In this document: positions 23,900 to 33,151 of the stretch, piece after piece | How the letters are laid out: every line of letters starts with the position of its first letter | How positions within the stretch are numbered: position 1 is the stretch's first letter | Source of the DNA: Hymenobacter negativus | GTDB taxonomy: Bacteria; Bacteroidota; Bacteroidia; Cytophagales; Hymenobacteraceae | Direction: 5' to 3' | Length of the DNA stretch: 64,000 nt | NCBI RefSeq assembly: GCF_016056375.1 | Contig: NZ_JAEDAE010000006.1 | Coordinates: 224,843-288,842, forward strand | The notes under the pieces: model-generated | The model's database searches: none | Told to the model about the DNA's origin: nothing | The model's input: only the letters and a program-made list of their open reading frames with translations | Program-made: the position numbers and the translations under genes

Positions 23900-26800
23900 T
23901 TAAAAGAGGAAATCGAACCCAACGAACACCAGCTTCTCCTCCCCCACCGAATAGGTGGCGTTGATGATGGCGGCCTTGAGAATGTCGACGTAAACGCCGC
24001 CACCAAAACCGCTGTGAAAAGCATTGAGGCCGGTGTAGGTGCCAGTGTCGTTGTCGGAATACACCCGGCCGATGTCGGCCAGACCCATCACGCCAAACTT
24101 GCCGGGGAATAGGTAGGCGTTGAAGGAAAACAGCTCCAGGCGTGGCTCGAAGTTGGCGTAGATGGCCGTGCGGCCCGCGAAGCGCGTGCGGCGGTAGCCG
24201 CGCAGGTTGGTGGTGCCGCCCAGCGTGTTGGCCTGGTAGAAGCGGTAGTCGCCGTAGTTGTGCTGGTAACCGATGCGGCCGGCATACGTCAGGTGGAAAG
24301 GGAAATTGGGCGTGAGGTAGGCCCGCACCTCCGAGCTGAAGCGCCCGAAGCTCAGGCTTTCCTGGTTTAGCTGCCAGTTGTACTGGTACTCGTTGTACCA
24401 GCGCAGGCCGATGCGGGGGTTTTTGGCCGACGAGCTGGCGTCGAGGTTCAGGTATACCAAGCCGCCGAGGTACTGGTTGGTCTGAAAATCGGAGGAACGC
24501 ACGCCGAAGCGACGGTTCTCGTAGGTAGTGACGCCGTTTTTGTTGGTCAGGCTGTCTTTGATGACGGAGCCAATGGGGTCCTTCTCGATGCGGAACTGGT
24601 CGTACTGCGGCCCGATGCCGAATTTGAGGAAGCTGAACAGCCGGCGCTCGAAGGTGGGCGCGATGGTGAAGCGGTCGAAGCGCACGCGGTAGGCGCTGTT
24701 CACGGTGCGGTTAGTGACCACGCCGCGGGTTTCGTCCTCGGTGGCCAGGTTGGCCGTGTTATTGCCAATGCCGAAGAAGTTGTACAGCAGTTGCGGGCCG
24801 TAGAACTGGGCCGCGATGTGCAAATCGGTCTTTTTGAAAATGCGGGTGAAATGGCCCGTGTACCGAATGTTATAAGCATCGCGGGCGGGCGCGAAATTGG
24901 CCGCGATGGTCTGCTCCCAGGAGTACGGCTCGCGGCGGAAGCCGTAGTGGCGGTAGGTGACGCCGCCGCCCAGCAGAATGCCGTCGTCGATGTTGTAGCC
25001 AAAATACAGGGCCGGCCCCACGTAGTCGAGGCGGTAGTCTTTCAGGTCGAAGCGGTGCGGGTAGTCGTAGCGGCTTACCTCGTAGCCGGGCTCCAGGCGC
25101 TTACGGGCTTCGGAGCTGGCGTTGATGACGTTGCCGGTGTCGGCGTCGTAAATCTGGGTTTTGTGGAGCAGGCCGCCCACGTGGTCGCGGGTGGTGATGG
25201 AGTCGCGGCCCGTGCCGGCTATGATGCGCAGCTTCACGCCGCGGTTCACGTCGCCCTTCACGTCGTACACGTCCTTGCCGCTGATGCCGTAGAGGCGCAC
25301 CTCGTCGGTCACGGCATCATCAAAGGTGCGGTCGTAGAGGATTTTGGTCAGCTTGCCGTCCTTGTTAATCTTCTGCATCACCACGTGGGTTTTGCGATTA
25401 TCCAAGCGCTCTACGGTGAACTTCTCGTTCTTTTTCGAGCCGCGCACTTCCACTATTTCGGCCAGCACGTCGGCGTAGTCGCCCGCCAGCTTGGGCAGCA
25501 GGTCGCGGCGGCTTTTCAGCTTGGCGATGATTTCCTTGCCGTGCAGGTCATAAATCTGCTTGGGCCACTTCTCCAGAAATGCCTTCTCAATCACCTCGTC
25601 GGTGAGGTGGGTTTTCATGTACTCGGCTTCCTTTATCCAGTCCTCGCGGGTCACGGCGCTCATAAACACCCGGTCGTTGCTCATGCCGGTCTGGTTCAGG
25701 CCCCGGAAGTCGGCGTAGTCGTAGCCGAAGTTCTGGAAGTTGCGGATGGCGAACTTGCGCGAAATCAGGTAGGGCAGCACGCCATCGCCCTTGAAGAAGG
25801 CAATGTCGCGGTCCTCGGGCACGGCCGTGAAGGTGCGGTCGCCTTCCTTGTCTTTGGTTTCGCTCCAGCGCCATTGGTCCTCGTGGCGGTCCCAGTCGCC
25901 AATCCACATATCGAAGAGGCGCGAGCGGGCGAAGGCTTTTTGGTTTACCTGGTTATCGTTGTCGTCGAGCAGGCGGCTGAGCATCTTTTCGGTGCCCACC
26001 AGGTTTTTGGCGAAGCCAAGGCTGGCCACGTTGTCCTGGTTGTCTTTGGAGTCTTCTTCCAGGGCAGCGGGCAGGTTGGCAAACTGCGCGTAGTACTGTC
26101 CCAGCAGCGGGTCCTGCGGAATGTAAACGGGCGTGGGATTGGTGTGCAGAATGCCGGCCGCGGTGCCCAACGGCGGCAGCACAAACGACGCATACGGGTG
26201 CTGAGCCGAAATCTGGTCCTGCAGTACGGCCTTGGCCAAGCCGGTGCGCAGCTGCTCGGGCAGCACGGCGGCGGGGTCTTTGTCGATGCCGCGCAGGGTG
26301 AAGTTGTGGCCTTCCTCGTTGCGCACCTTCAGCGAAGCGGTTTGCTTGCCGCCGCCGGTTTTGTAGGGCATCAGGCCGCCCTTGTCGTTGGCCAGGTCCA
26401 GGGTGCGAAATTTCACGGGCGTGGCCCACTCCTTGCGGTAATGTTCGCCCAGCAGCCAGTTGTGGAAGCCGCCGTGCTTGTTGTAGTTCGGGTTGATGGC
26501 CACCGTCACCGAGCTGTCGCGGAAATCGGGGCGCTTGGTCGGAATCGGGGCTTTGGCAATGGCGGCGGCCTCTTTTTCCTTCTTCTTTTCCTTGTCCTTT
26601 TTCTTTTGCTTGATGGCGTCCTCGGTCTGGGGCAGCTTCTTGCCGGTGGGCAGGCCGTTGGTGGTAGTCAGGGCCGTTTCGGAGATGGGCTGAGCGGGCG
26701 CGGTGGCAATGGCCCCGGTGGTTTTGGCATACATCGGCGTGCGGAACACGCGGCGGGCCGTCTGGCCGTTGCCTTCCGGAATGAAGTATTCGGTCCACAC

Positions 26801-28027
26801 CTGGCCGTCGTCGTAGTAGTTCACCACGGCAAAGCCCTTCTCCTTGTCCGAGAAAATGGCCCCGCCGCCGTCGCCGGGCTTCACGTGCTGGGTTTTGCAG
26901 CCCGAGCCGCTAACGATGAAGTGCGTGCTGCCTTCGGTGTAGTACTGCAGGTTGTGCTCGTGCCCGGCGGCGTACACCACGTTGGGGTATTTGGCAAAAA
27001 TATCGAGCAGGCCCTTGCGGTAAGCCTGGTACATGGGGTGCGGAATGTCCTGGCTGATGCCGCCGTACTTGCGCGCAAAGGGATAAATGGAGCCAATGAT
27101 GGGCAGCGGCACAAACGCGTATTTGAGCACGATGCTGAGCGGGAAAATGTGGTCGGCCAGCGTGAAATAGCCGCCGTGAATGCCGTCAGAGAACAGCGGG
27201 TGGTGGGCAAACACCATGATGTGCTTGTCCTTGTTGCGGGCGATGATTTCCTCCAGCGCCGCAAATACATCGTCGTTGTTATCGGCGCCGCAGCTGCCGT
27301 TCAGGCCAAAGGGGCGGTTGGTGGGCGGGGTCAGAAACCACTGCGAATTGAGGGCAAGGAGCACCAGGTCGTCCTGCACGCGCACCTCAAACGGACCGGG
27401 GCAGCCGTCGCGCGGCAAAAAGAAATCGCCGGTGTAGGCAAACGCTGTCGAATCCTTGCGCATGTACTGCTCCACGAAGGCCTGCTCGCGGTTCACTTGG
27501 GCCAAGCCTCCAGCGGCGCCCTGAATCCAATCGTGGTTGCCGGGCGTCATGTACTTCTCGCCGGTGTAGCCCCGGAAAATGTCGAGCTGAGCGGTGAGGC
27601 GCTCTTCGGCATTTTTGCGGTCGTAGGCGCCTTCTTCGGGCATACCGAAGTTGTACACGTTGTCGCCCAGGAAGATGGTGGTGCTGTTTTTGCCGGCCTG
27701 CATGATGCGCTGGCGCAGGTAGTTCAGGCTGGGCTCGCCGCCCTTGGCCTTCGGAATGGGGTTGCCCACGTCGCCAATCAGGAACACGCGGTAGCGGATG
27801 CGGCTGGAATCGGGCGGAATGTTCTTCTGCCAGTTCACGCCGGCACGGCGGTAGTTGGGCCGGCTGACGTGCGGATTCTGGTCCGACTCGCCGGGCGAAG
27901 GCATCTCCCGTTGGGTCCCGCGGGGCTCCTTCGGCTCTTTGGGAGTTTTGAGCGCGGCTTGTTGCGCGGTGGCGACCAGCGGCAGGCAGCAGGCAAGCAG
28001 AAAAGTGAGGCGGCGAAGTAAGTGCAT
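23900..28027 (-). CDS. Metallophosphatase fused to an outer-membrane beta-barrel
   Basis: A 1375-residue exported protein. After the signal peptide (MHLLRRLTFLLACCLPLVATAQ) comes a calcineurin-like metallophosphoesterase domain (about 78-430) with the five motifs of the purple-acid-phosphatase class: GDVGN (85-89), GDNVY (121-125), GNHDW (163-167), VFAHH and GHEH. A lysine-rich linker (KQKKKDKEKKKEKE, near 480) leads to a middle domain of unknown type containing RLFDMWIGDWDRHEDQWRW. The last 400 or so residues are a BamA/surface-antigen type barrel (YFGYNIDDGILLGGGVTYRHYGF ... GGTTNLRGYRRTRFAG) that ends with aromatic GFDFLF, the usual barrel insertion signal. The phosphatase domain probably sits in the periplasm or on the surface. 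The substrate is unknown. Confidence 0.88.
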   Translation of the reverse strand: MHLLRRLTFLLACCLPLVATAQQAALKTPKEPKEPRGTQREMPSPGESDQNPHVSRPNYRRAGVNWQKNIPPDSSRIRYRVFLIGDVGNPIPKAKGGEPSLNYLRQRIMQAGKNSTTIFLGDNVYNFGMPEEGAYDRKNAEERLTAQLDIFRGYTGEKYMTPGNHDWIQGAAGGLAQVNREQAFVEQYMRKDSTAFAYTGDFFLPRDGCPGPFEVRVQDDLVLLALNSQWFLTPPTNRPFGLNGSCGADNNDDVFAALEEIIARNKDKHIMVFAHHPLFSDGIHGGYFTLADHIFPLSIVLKYAFVPLPIIGSIYPFARKYGGISQDIPHPMYQAYRKGLLDIFAKYPNVVYAAGHEHNLQYYTEGSTHFIVSGSGCKTQHVKPGDGGGAIFSDKEKGFAVVNYYDDGQVWTEYFIPEGNGQTARRVFRTPMYAKTTGAIATAPAQPISETALTTTNGLPTGKKLPQTEDAIKQKKKDKEKKKEKEAAAIAKAPIPTKRPDFRDSSVTVAINPNYNKHGGFHNWLLGEHYRKEWATPVKFRTLDLANDKGGLMPYKTGGGKQTASLKVRNEEGHNFTLRGIDKDPAAVLPEQLRTGLAKAVLQDQISAQHPYASFVLPPLGTAAGILHTNPTPVYIPQDPLLGQYYAQFANLPAALEEDSKDNQDNVASLGFAKNLVGTEKMLSRLLDDNDNQVNQKAFARSRLFDMWIGDWDRHEDQWRWSETKDKEGDRTFTAVPEDRDIAFFKGDGVLPYLISRKFAIRNFQNFGYDYADFRGLNQTGMSNDRVFMSAVTREDWIKEAEYMKTHLTDEVIEKAFLEKWPKQIYDLHGKEIIAKLKSRRDLLPKLAGDYADVLAEIVEVRGSKKNEKFTVERLDNRKTHVVMQKINKDGKLTKILYDRTFDDAVTDEVRLYGISGKDVYDVKGDVNRGVKLRIIAGTGRDSITTRDHVGGLLHKTQIYDADTGNVINASSEARKRLEPGYEVSRYDYPHRFDLKDYRLDYVGPALYFGYNIDDGILLGGGVTYRHYGFRREPYSWEQTIAANFAPARDAYNIRYTGHFTRIFKKTDLHIAAQFYGPQLLYNFFGIGNNTANLATEDETRGVVTNRTVNSAYRVRFDRFTIAPTFERRLFSFLKFGIGPQYDQFRIEKDPIGSVIKDSLTNKNGVTTYENRRFGVRSSDFQTNQYLGGLVYLNLDASSSAKNPRIGLRWYNEYQYNWQLNQESLSFGRFSSEVRAYLTPNFPFHLTYAGRIGYQHNYGDYRFYQANTLGGTTNLRGYRRTRFAGRTAIYANFEPRLELFSFNAYLFPGKFGVMGLADIGRVYSDNDTGTYTGLNAFHSGFGGGVYVDILKAAIINATYSVGEEKLVFVGFDFLF

Positions 28028-28236
28028 GAAATGAATTTACGAGGCGAAAAATGGGGTACGCCACCGGACCCAAACAAATACAGGAATAACGCGCCCGCCC
28101 GGCTGAGGGCCGGCGCTGTAGCGCCCGTTACGCAAAGCACGGCGGTGCGGTTTGGCCCAGTTTTTAACTTCCGGCCCGCGCTTCGCGTTGAAAGCCGGCG
28201 GACCCGCCCAATGCGCCGGCCGTAGCTTCGCGTACC

Positions 28237-29589
28237 ATGAAAGAAATTACCCCCGAAACCGCTGAATCATCGGCCGCGCCCGCGCCAACGGCGCAGGTAG
28301 AAAAGCCGGTTCCGGCTGCCCCGCCCGCCCCCGCCACCGAGCTGCCGCTGGAGGCCGAGGCCGACAAAGCGCCCAAAGCCAAAGCTTCGGCTCTGGTGAA
28401 AGAAGCGCAGGCCTACATCACCGACCTGTTTGGCAAAGAGCTGCCGGCCAAGCTCACGTACCACACCCTGGGCCACACCGAGGCCGTGGTGAAGGAGTGC
28501 CGCGCCCTGGCCCCTGCCGCCCAGCTCAGCGAAGAGGACACCGAGAACTTGCTGCTGGCCGCCTGGTTTCACGACGCCGGCTACATTGATGTGTACGACG
28601 GCCACGAGTTCCGCAGCATGGAGCGCGCCGGGGCCTGGCTCGCCGAGCACGGCCTGCCCAAGGCCCGCATCGAGCTAATTCAGGAGCTGATAAAAACCAC
28701 GCACCGCGACTCGCCGCCCGAAACCGAGCTGCAAAAGCTGCTCTCCGATGCCGACATGAGCAACCTGGCGCGCGACGACTACCGCTCGCGCGCCGAGCTG
28801 CTGCGCACCGAGTGGGAACTGGTGTTAGATAAAACCTACTCCACCCCGGAGTGGACCGAGTTGCAGCTCAACTTCATGCTGGCCCATAAGTACCTTTCCG
28901 AAGCCGGCAAGGAGCGCTACAAAAAGGCGCTGAAAAAGAACATCGAGGACCAGCGCGACCACCTCAAAAAGAAGGAGAAGAAGGACAAGAAAAAGACCAA
29001 GGAAAAGTCCGACACCTTCGCCGAGCCCAAGCGGGGCATCGAAACCATGTTCCGCACCATGTACTCAAACCACATGAAGCTGAGCGACATGGCCGACAAG
29101 AAGGCCAGCATGATGATTCAGCTCAACGCCGTGCTCATGTCGGTCATCATCACCTACCTGGGCGCCAAAATGGGCAAAGCCGGCGCCCTGGGCCCCATGA
29201 TGAGCGGCAACCCCGTGCTGGCCATTCCGATGAGTATTCTGCTGGTTACGGCCCTGGGCTCGGTTATCACGGCCATCCTCTCGGCCCAGCCCGACGTGAC
29301 GAGCTTTGCCTGGCTCAAGAAAAGCCCCGAAATCGCCACCAACCGCCGCGTCAATCTCCTGTTCTTCGGCCAGTTCACCAAGCTCAACCTCGACAATTTC
29401 CAGGGCGGCATGCGCGAGCTGATGCGCACCAAGGACATGCTCTACACCAACATGGTGACGGATATTTACTACCTGGGCGAGGTGCTGACGCGCAAGTACC
29501 GCCTGCTGCGCACCAGCTACACCATTTTCATGGTGGGGCTGATTCTGACGGCGCTTTCCTTCGGCATCGCGCTGCTGTATAAGATGTAG
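28237..29589 (+). CDS. HD-domain membrane protein with Pycsar-type effector domain (PycTM, DUF5706)
   Basis: A 450-residue protein in three parts. An Ala/Pro-rich N-terminus (1-50) precedes an HD phosphohydrolase domain (about 52-230) with YHTLGH (His76/His80), the metal-binding pair HD at 112-113 in AAWFHDAGY, His123, His156 (TTHRD) and Asp171/173 (SDADMSNL). A highly charged KKKEKKDKKKTKEK coiled linker (240-260) follows. The C-terminal domain (268-450) has the DUF5706/PycTM pattern: RGIETMFRTMYSNHMKLSDMADKKASMMIQLNAVLMSVI, helices near 297-310, 328-350 and 426-448. PycTM is the membrane effector of Pycsar anti-phage systems that respond to cCMP or cUMP. No nucleotide cyclase is adjacent, so a defence role is inference. 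Confidence 0.85.
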   Translation: MKEITPETAESSAAPAPTAQVEKPVPAAPPAPATELPLEAEADKAPKAKASALVKEAQAYITDLFGKELPAKLTYHTLGHTEAVVKECRALAPAAQLSEEDTENLLLAAWFHDAGYIDVYDGHEFRSMERAGAWLAEHGLPKARIELIQELIKTTHRDSPPETELQKLLSDADMSNLARDDYRSRAELLRTEWELVLDKTYSTPEWTELQLNFMLAHKYLSEAGKERYKKALKKNIEDQRDHLKKKEKKDKKKTKEKSDTFAEPKRGIETMFRTMYSNHMKLSDMADKKASMMIQLNAVLMSVIITYLGAKMGKAGALGPMMSGNPVLAIPMSILLVTALGSVITAILSAQPDVTSFAWLKKSPEIATNRRVNLLFFGQFTKLNLDNFQGGMRELMRTKDMLYTNMVTDIYYLGEVLTRKYRLLRTSYTIFMVGLILTALSFGIALLYKM

Positions 29590-29607
29590 GGCTGGGGCGT
29601 CTGTTCT

Positions 29608-29615
29608 TATCTTTG
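29608..29615 (+). promoter_or_regulatory. -7 box of the tRNA-Arg promoter
   Basis: TATCTTTG, a perfect TAnnTTTG Bacteroidota sigma-A -7 element, ending 6 nt before the tRNA. No clear -33 element is seen. Confidence 0.65.
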
Positions 29616-29621
29616 TGCCAC

Positions 29622-29693
29622 GGCTGCGTAGTTCAACGGATAGAATAGGCGTTTCCTAAACGCTTGATATGAGTTCGATTCTCGTCGCGGCTA
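29622..29693 (+). tRNA. tRNA-Arg (anticodon CCT)
   Basis: A 72-nt cloverleaf can be drawn: acceptor GGCTGCG/CGCGGCT (two wobble pairs), D stem GTTC/GAAT, anticodon stem GGCGT/ACGCT with loop TTCCTAA giving anticodon CCT at positions 34-36, a 4-nt variable loop, and T arm ATGAG-TTCGATT-CTCGT. The discriminator is A and the CCA tail is not encoded. It reads AGG codons, which are rare in this GC-rich genome. Confidence 0.92.
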
Positions 29694-29710
29694 CTAAGCA
29701 GATTGCTTGC

Positions 29711-29745
29711 AGCACCCGTTCGGCCCTATGGCCGGGCGGGTGTTC
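29711..29745 (+). terminator. Terminator after tRNA-Arg
   Basis: AGCACCCG-TTCGGCC-CTAT-GGCCGGG-CGGGTGTT hairpin followed by CTGGTTTTATT. Confidence 0.7.
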
Positions 29746-29821
29746 TGGTTTTATTACCTTACCGGTCAACTAATGCTAAGGATGGTAAATTAGCCTTTCT
29801 CATACTCGCAATCCGTTGTCT

Positions 29822-30664
29822 ATGAAACCGCTCATCACTGCCGAGGAATTGTATGGCTTGGGTCCCACCAAATCATTGGTCCTGATTGATGCCCGCTCCG
29901 GCCGTGAAGCCTACACGCAATACCAGGCCCAGCACCTGCGCGAGGCGCGCCACGTCGATTTAGACCAAGACCTGGCGGCGCCTGTGGCTAACGCCGCCCA
30001 CGGTGGTCGCCACCCGCTGCCCACGGTGCAAAGCTTTGCCGAAGTCCTCGGCCGGCTGGGTATCGGCCCGGAATCACGCGTAGTTGTTTACGACGACAAG
30101 GCGGGTGCCAATGCCGCGGCGCGCTTCTGGTGGATGCTCACGGCCGTAGGCCACCGAGCGGTGCAGGTACTTGATGGCGGGCTGGCGGCAGCCCTCGCCT
30201 CGGGCTATCCAACGAGTGCCGGCCCTGAAGCACCGGATGCCAGCCCGGCTTACGCGGCCATGTCCTGGCAGCTGCCCACCGTAACCATTGAGGAAGTGGA
30301 GCGTGCCACGCAAACAGGCTCGCACCTCATCATCGATGTGCGCGAAGGTGCCCGCTACCGCGGCGAAATCGAACCCATCGACTTGGTGGCTGGGCATATT
30401 CCCACGGCCGTTAACATTCCTTTTAGCAGCAACCTGGCGGCCGATGGCAGCTACTTGGCGCCCGAACTACTGCGCGAGAAATACGCGCAGGCCATGGGCA
30501 GCCGCGAATCGGCGGAGGTGATAGTACACTGTGGCTCAGGTGTGACGGCCTGCCACACGCTGCTGGCGATGGCGCATGCCGGCCTTCCGGTTCCAAACCT
30601 GTACGTAGGCTCTTGGAGCGAATGGTCGCGCACGGAGCGGCCCATTGCAATTGGGCTGGCTTAG
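29822..30664 (+). CDS. sseA: Sulfurtransferase with two rhodanese domains, mercaptopyruvate type
   Basis: A 280-residue cytoplasmic sulfurtransferase. The first rhodanese domain (about 1-130) is inactive: its YDDKAGANAAARFWW segment shows no catalytic cysteine. The second (about 155-280) carries the active loop HCGSGVTACHTLLAMA with Cys237. CGSGVT is the form found in 3-mercaptopyruvate sulfurtransferases, while thiosulfate rhodaneses usually have CRKGVT, so I favour the former. The ATG at 29822 is used; a TTG two codons upstream in the same frame is unlikely. No signal peptide. It stands alone after the tRNA. Confidence 0.88.
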   Translation: MKPLITAEELYGLGPTKSLVLIDARSGREAYTQYQAQHLREARHVDLDQDLAAPVANAAHGGRHPLPTVQSFAEVLGRLGIGPESRVVVYDDKAGANAAARFWWMLTAVGHRAVQVLDGGLAAALASGYPTSAGPEAPDASPAYAAMSWQLPTVTIEEVERATQTGSHLIIDVREGARYRGEIEPIDLVAGHIPTAVNIPFSSNLAADGSYLAPELLREKYAQAMGSRESAEVIVHCGSGVTACHTLLAMAHAGLPVPNLYVGSWSEWSRTERPIAIGLA

Positions 30665-30763
30665 AAGCGCAGCATTCTACCTCTTGCCAAATACATCCCG
30701 CGCATAATCAGGAAAGAATCTCCCTTTGCCTAGAAGCAGGCAAAGCGGCGCTTAAATTGCCGC

Positions 30764-33067
30764 ATGAAGAAACTCCTGCTGCTTCTTGCCGTTTCCATCT
30801 CCTCTCAGGCTCAAAAAGCTCCCAACGTTCCCGAAAACCTCGTGCAATACGTCCACCCTATCGTGGGCACGCAGAAGATGGGGCACACCTACCCCGGCGC
30901 CACGGTGCCCTTCGGCATGGTGCAGCTCTCGCCCGATACCGACACGCTGAGCTACGAGCAGAACGGCAAGTACAACCCCGACATCTACAAGTACTGCGCG
31001 GGCTACAACTACGATGATAAAACCATCGTGGGCTTCAGCCACACCCATTTCAGCGGCACGGGGCACTCCGATTTGGGCGACTTCCTGCTCATGCCCACCA
31101 CCGGCCCGCTGCAGCTTAACCCCGGCACCGCCGACCGGCCCCAGAGCGGCTACCGCTCCGCCTTCTCGCACCAGAACGAGGTGGCCGAGCCGGCTTACTA
31201 CAAGGTGAAGCTCGACGACCACAACATCGTGGCCGAGCTTACGGCCACTACCCGCGTGGGCTTCCACCAGTACACCTTTCCGGGCACTGAGCCGGCCCAC
31301 GTCATCCTGGACATGATGGCCGGCATCTACAACTACCCCGACAAGAACGTGTGGAGCTACGTGCGCGTGGTGAACGACTCGCTGGTGACCGGCTACCGCC
31401 AAACTACCGGCTGGGGCCGCACTCGCACCGAATACTTTGCGATGCAGTTCTCGAAGCCCTTCCGGAGCTACGGCGCCCGCAAGTACGACGCCAAGGAAAC
31501 CTACCGCGGCTTCTGGGGCCGCTTCGACCAAAGCAAGAACTGGCCCGAGCAGGCCGGCCGCCAGTTGCGCCTCTACTTCGACTTCGCCACCGTGGCGGGC
31601 GAGAAAATCAAAGTCAAATTCACCCTCTCGCCCGTGAGCATGGAGGGTGCCTTAGCGAACATGCGCGCCGAGCTGCCCGGCTGGAACTTCGACCAGACCC
31701 GCCGCGCCAGCCAGCAGCTCTGGCAGCAGGAGCTGCAGAAAGTGGCCATCCAAACGCCCAACCGGGCCGATAAGGAGAACTTCTACACCGCCCTCTACCA
31801 CGCCTACCTCAGCCCCACCGTGTACCAGGACGCCGACGGCCAGTACCGCGGCCTTGACCAGCAAACCCACCGCGCCGAGGGCTTCACCAACTACACCACC
31901 TTCTCGCTCTGGGACACCTTCCGGGCTCTGCACCCGCTCTTCAACCTCCTGCAGCCCCAGCGCAACGCCGACATGGTGCAATCCATGCTGGCCCACTACG
32001 ACCAGAGCCCCGAGCACATGCTGCCCGTGTGGAGCCACCATGCCAACGAAAACTGGTGCATGAGCGGCTACCACAGTGTATCCGTCGTGGCCGATGCCGT
32101 GCTGAATGGCACCGTGCCGCCCGCCCAGGCCGAGCGCGCCCTCGCCGCCTGCGTAGCCACCGCCCGCCACGGCTGGTACGACGGCCTCGGCGAATACGTA
32201 GCCCGCGGCTACGTGCCCAGCGAGCGCAGCGGCACCTCCGTCTCCAACACCCTCGAATTTGCCTACGACGACTGGTGCATTGCCCAACTGGCCCAAAAGC
32301 TCGGCCACCAAGACATCTACCAGGAGTTCAGCAAGCGCGCCGGCAACTGGCAAAACGTGTTCGACCCGCGCGTGAACGCCATGCGCCCGCGCCTGGCCGA
32401 CGGCAGCTTCCGCCCCAAGTTCGACGTGCTGAGCACCAATGGCCAAGGCTTCATCGAGGGCAACGCCTGGAACTACACCCTAGCCGTGCCCCACGACCCC
32501 GCTGGCCTGATAGCCAAGCTGGGCGGCAACCGCCGCTTCGTGCCCCACCTCGATTCGCTCTTCACCATGAACCTGCCCGACTCGTTCTTCGCCGAAACCG
32601 AGGACATCACCCGCGAGGGCATCATCGGGGGCTACGTGCACGGCAACGAGCCCGCCCACCACGCCGCCTACCTCTACAACTACACCGACCAGCCCTGGAA
32701 AACCCAGGCCCAGGTCCGCAACATCCTTGCCCGCCAGTACCATCCCACCCCCGACGGCCTCGGCGGCAACGACGACTGCGGCCAGATGAGCGCCTGGTAC
32801 CTCTTCTCGTCCCTGGGCTTCTACCCGGTGGCCCCGTCGTCGGGCCAGTACGCGCTGGGCAGCCCCCTCGTGCACGGCGCCGTCCTGCACCTCGAAAACG
32901 GCAAGGAGTTCACCATCCAGGTCAAAAACCAAAGCCCCAAAAACGTTTACGTGCAGTCGGCCACCCTCAACGGCCAGCGGCTGGCGCTGCCGTTTCTGGC
33001 GCAGCAGGACGTGATGAAGGGCGGTACGCTGGTGTTTGTGATGGGGGCGCGACCGGCGCGGAAATAG
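30764..33067 (+). CDS. GH92 family alpha-1,2-mannosidase
   Basis: A 767-residue exported glycoside hydrolase. The signal peptide is MKKLLLLLAVSISSQAQ. The N-terminal beta-sandwich (about 25-260) starts YVHPIVGTQKMGHTYPGATVPFGMVQLSPDT, and the (alpha/alpha)6 catalytic domain contains TFSLWDTFRALHPLF, the acid/base neighbourhood GNEPAHHAAYLYN and the conserved GGNDDCGQMSAWYLFSSLGFYPV. These are GH92 signatures of calcium-dependent exo-mannosidases that trim alpha-mannans or N-glycans. It has no T9SS domain, so it is likely periplasmic or lipoprotein-independent. A copy of its last 30 or so codons reappears about 700 bp downstream. Confidence 0.95.
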   Translation: MKKLLLLLAVSISSQAQKAPNVPENLVQYVHPIVGTQKMGHTYPGATVPFGMVQLSPDTDTLSYEQNGKYNPDIYKYCAGYNYDDKTIVGFSHTHFSGTGHSDLGDFLLMPTTGPLQLNPGTADRPQSGYRSAFSHQNEVAEPAYYKVKLDDHNIVAELTATTRVGFHQYTFPGTEPAHVILDMMAGIYNYPDKNVWSYVRVVNDSLVTGYRQTTGWGRTRTEYFAMQFSKPFRSYGARKYDAKETYRGFWGRFDQSKNWPEQAGRQLRLYFDFATVAGEKIKVKFTLSPVSMEGALANMRAELPGWNFDQTRRASQQLWQQELQKVAIQTPNRADKENFYTALYHAYLSPTVYQDADGQYRGLDQQTHRAEGFTNYTTFSLWDTFRALHPLFNLLQPQRNADMVQSMLAHYDQSPEHMLPVWSHHANENWCMSGYHSVSVVADAVLNGTVPPAQAERALAACVATARHGWYDGLGEYVARGYVPSERSGTSVSNTLEFAYDDWCIAQLAQKLGHQDIYQEFSKRAGNWQNVFDPRVNAMRPRLADGSFRPKFDVLSTNGQGFIEGNAWNYTLAVPHDPAGLIAKLGGNRRFVPHLDSLFTMNLPDSFFAETEDITREGIIGGYVHGNEPAHHAAYLYNYTDQPWKTQAQVRNILARQYHPTPDGLGGNDDCGQMSAWYLFSSLGFYPVAPSSGQYALGSPLVHGAVLHLENGKEFTIQVKNQSPKNVYVQSATLNGQRLALPFLAQQDVMKGGTLVFVMGARPARK

Positions 33068-33151
33068 TATAGCAATAGATTAGAAAAACAGTTCGTTCTG
33101 TATTTATTCTGAGCGCAATCAAAAAATGTGATGCTCTTAAAATTTGCACCT

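Noticed and set aside
24791..28021. 1076-codon plus-strand open frame
   Set aside because: Antisense of the metallophosphatase-barrel gene. The minus strand has signal peptide, metal motifs and barrel end; the plus strand has none.
28237..29589. Complete Pycsar anti-phage operon
   Set aside because: Only the effector-like protein is present. The neighbouring genes are a tRNA, a sulfurtransferase and the divergent metallophosphatase; no cyclase is found within the window.
29622..29815. tRNA-associated integration site
   Set aside because: No integrase gene or repeated tRNA 3' end was found downstream.
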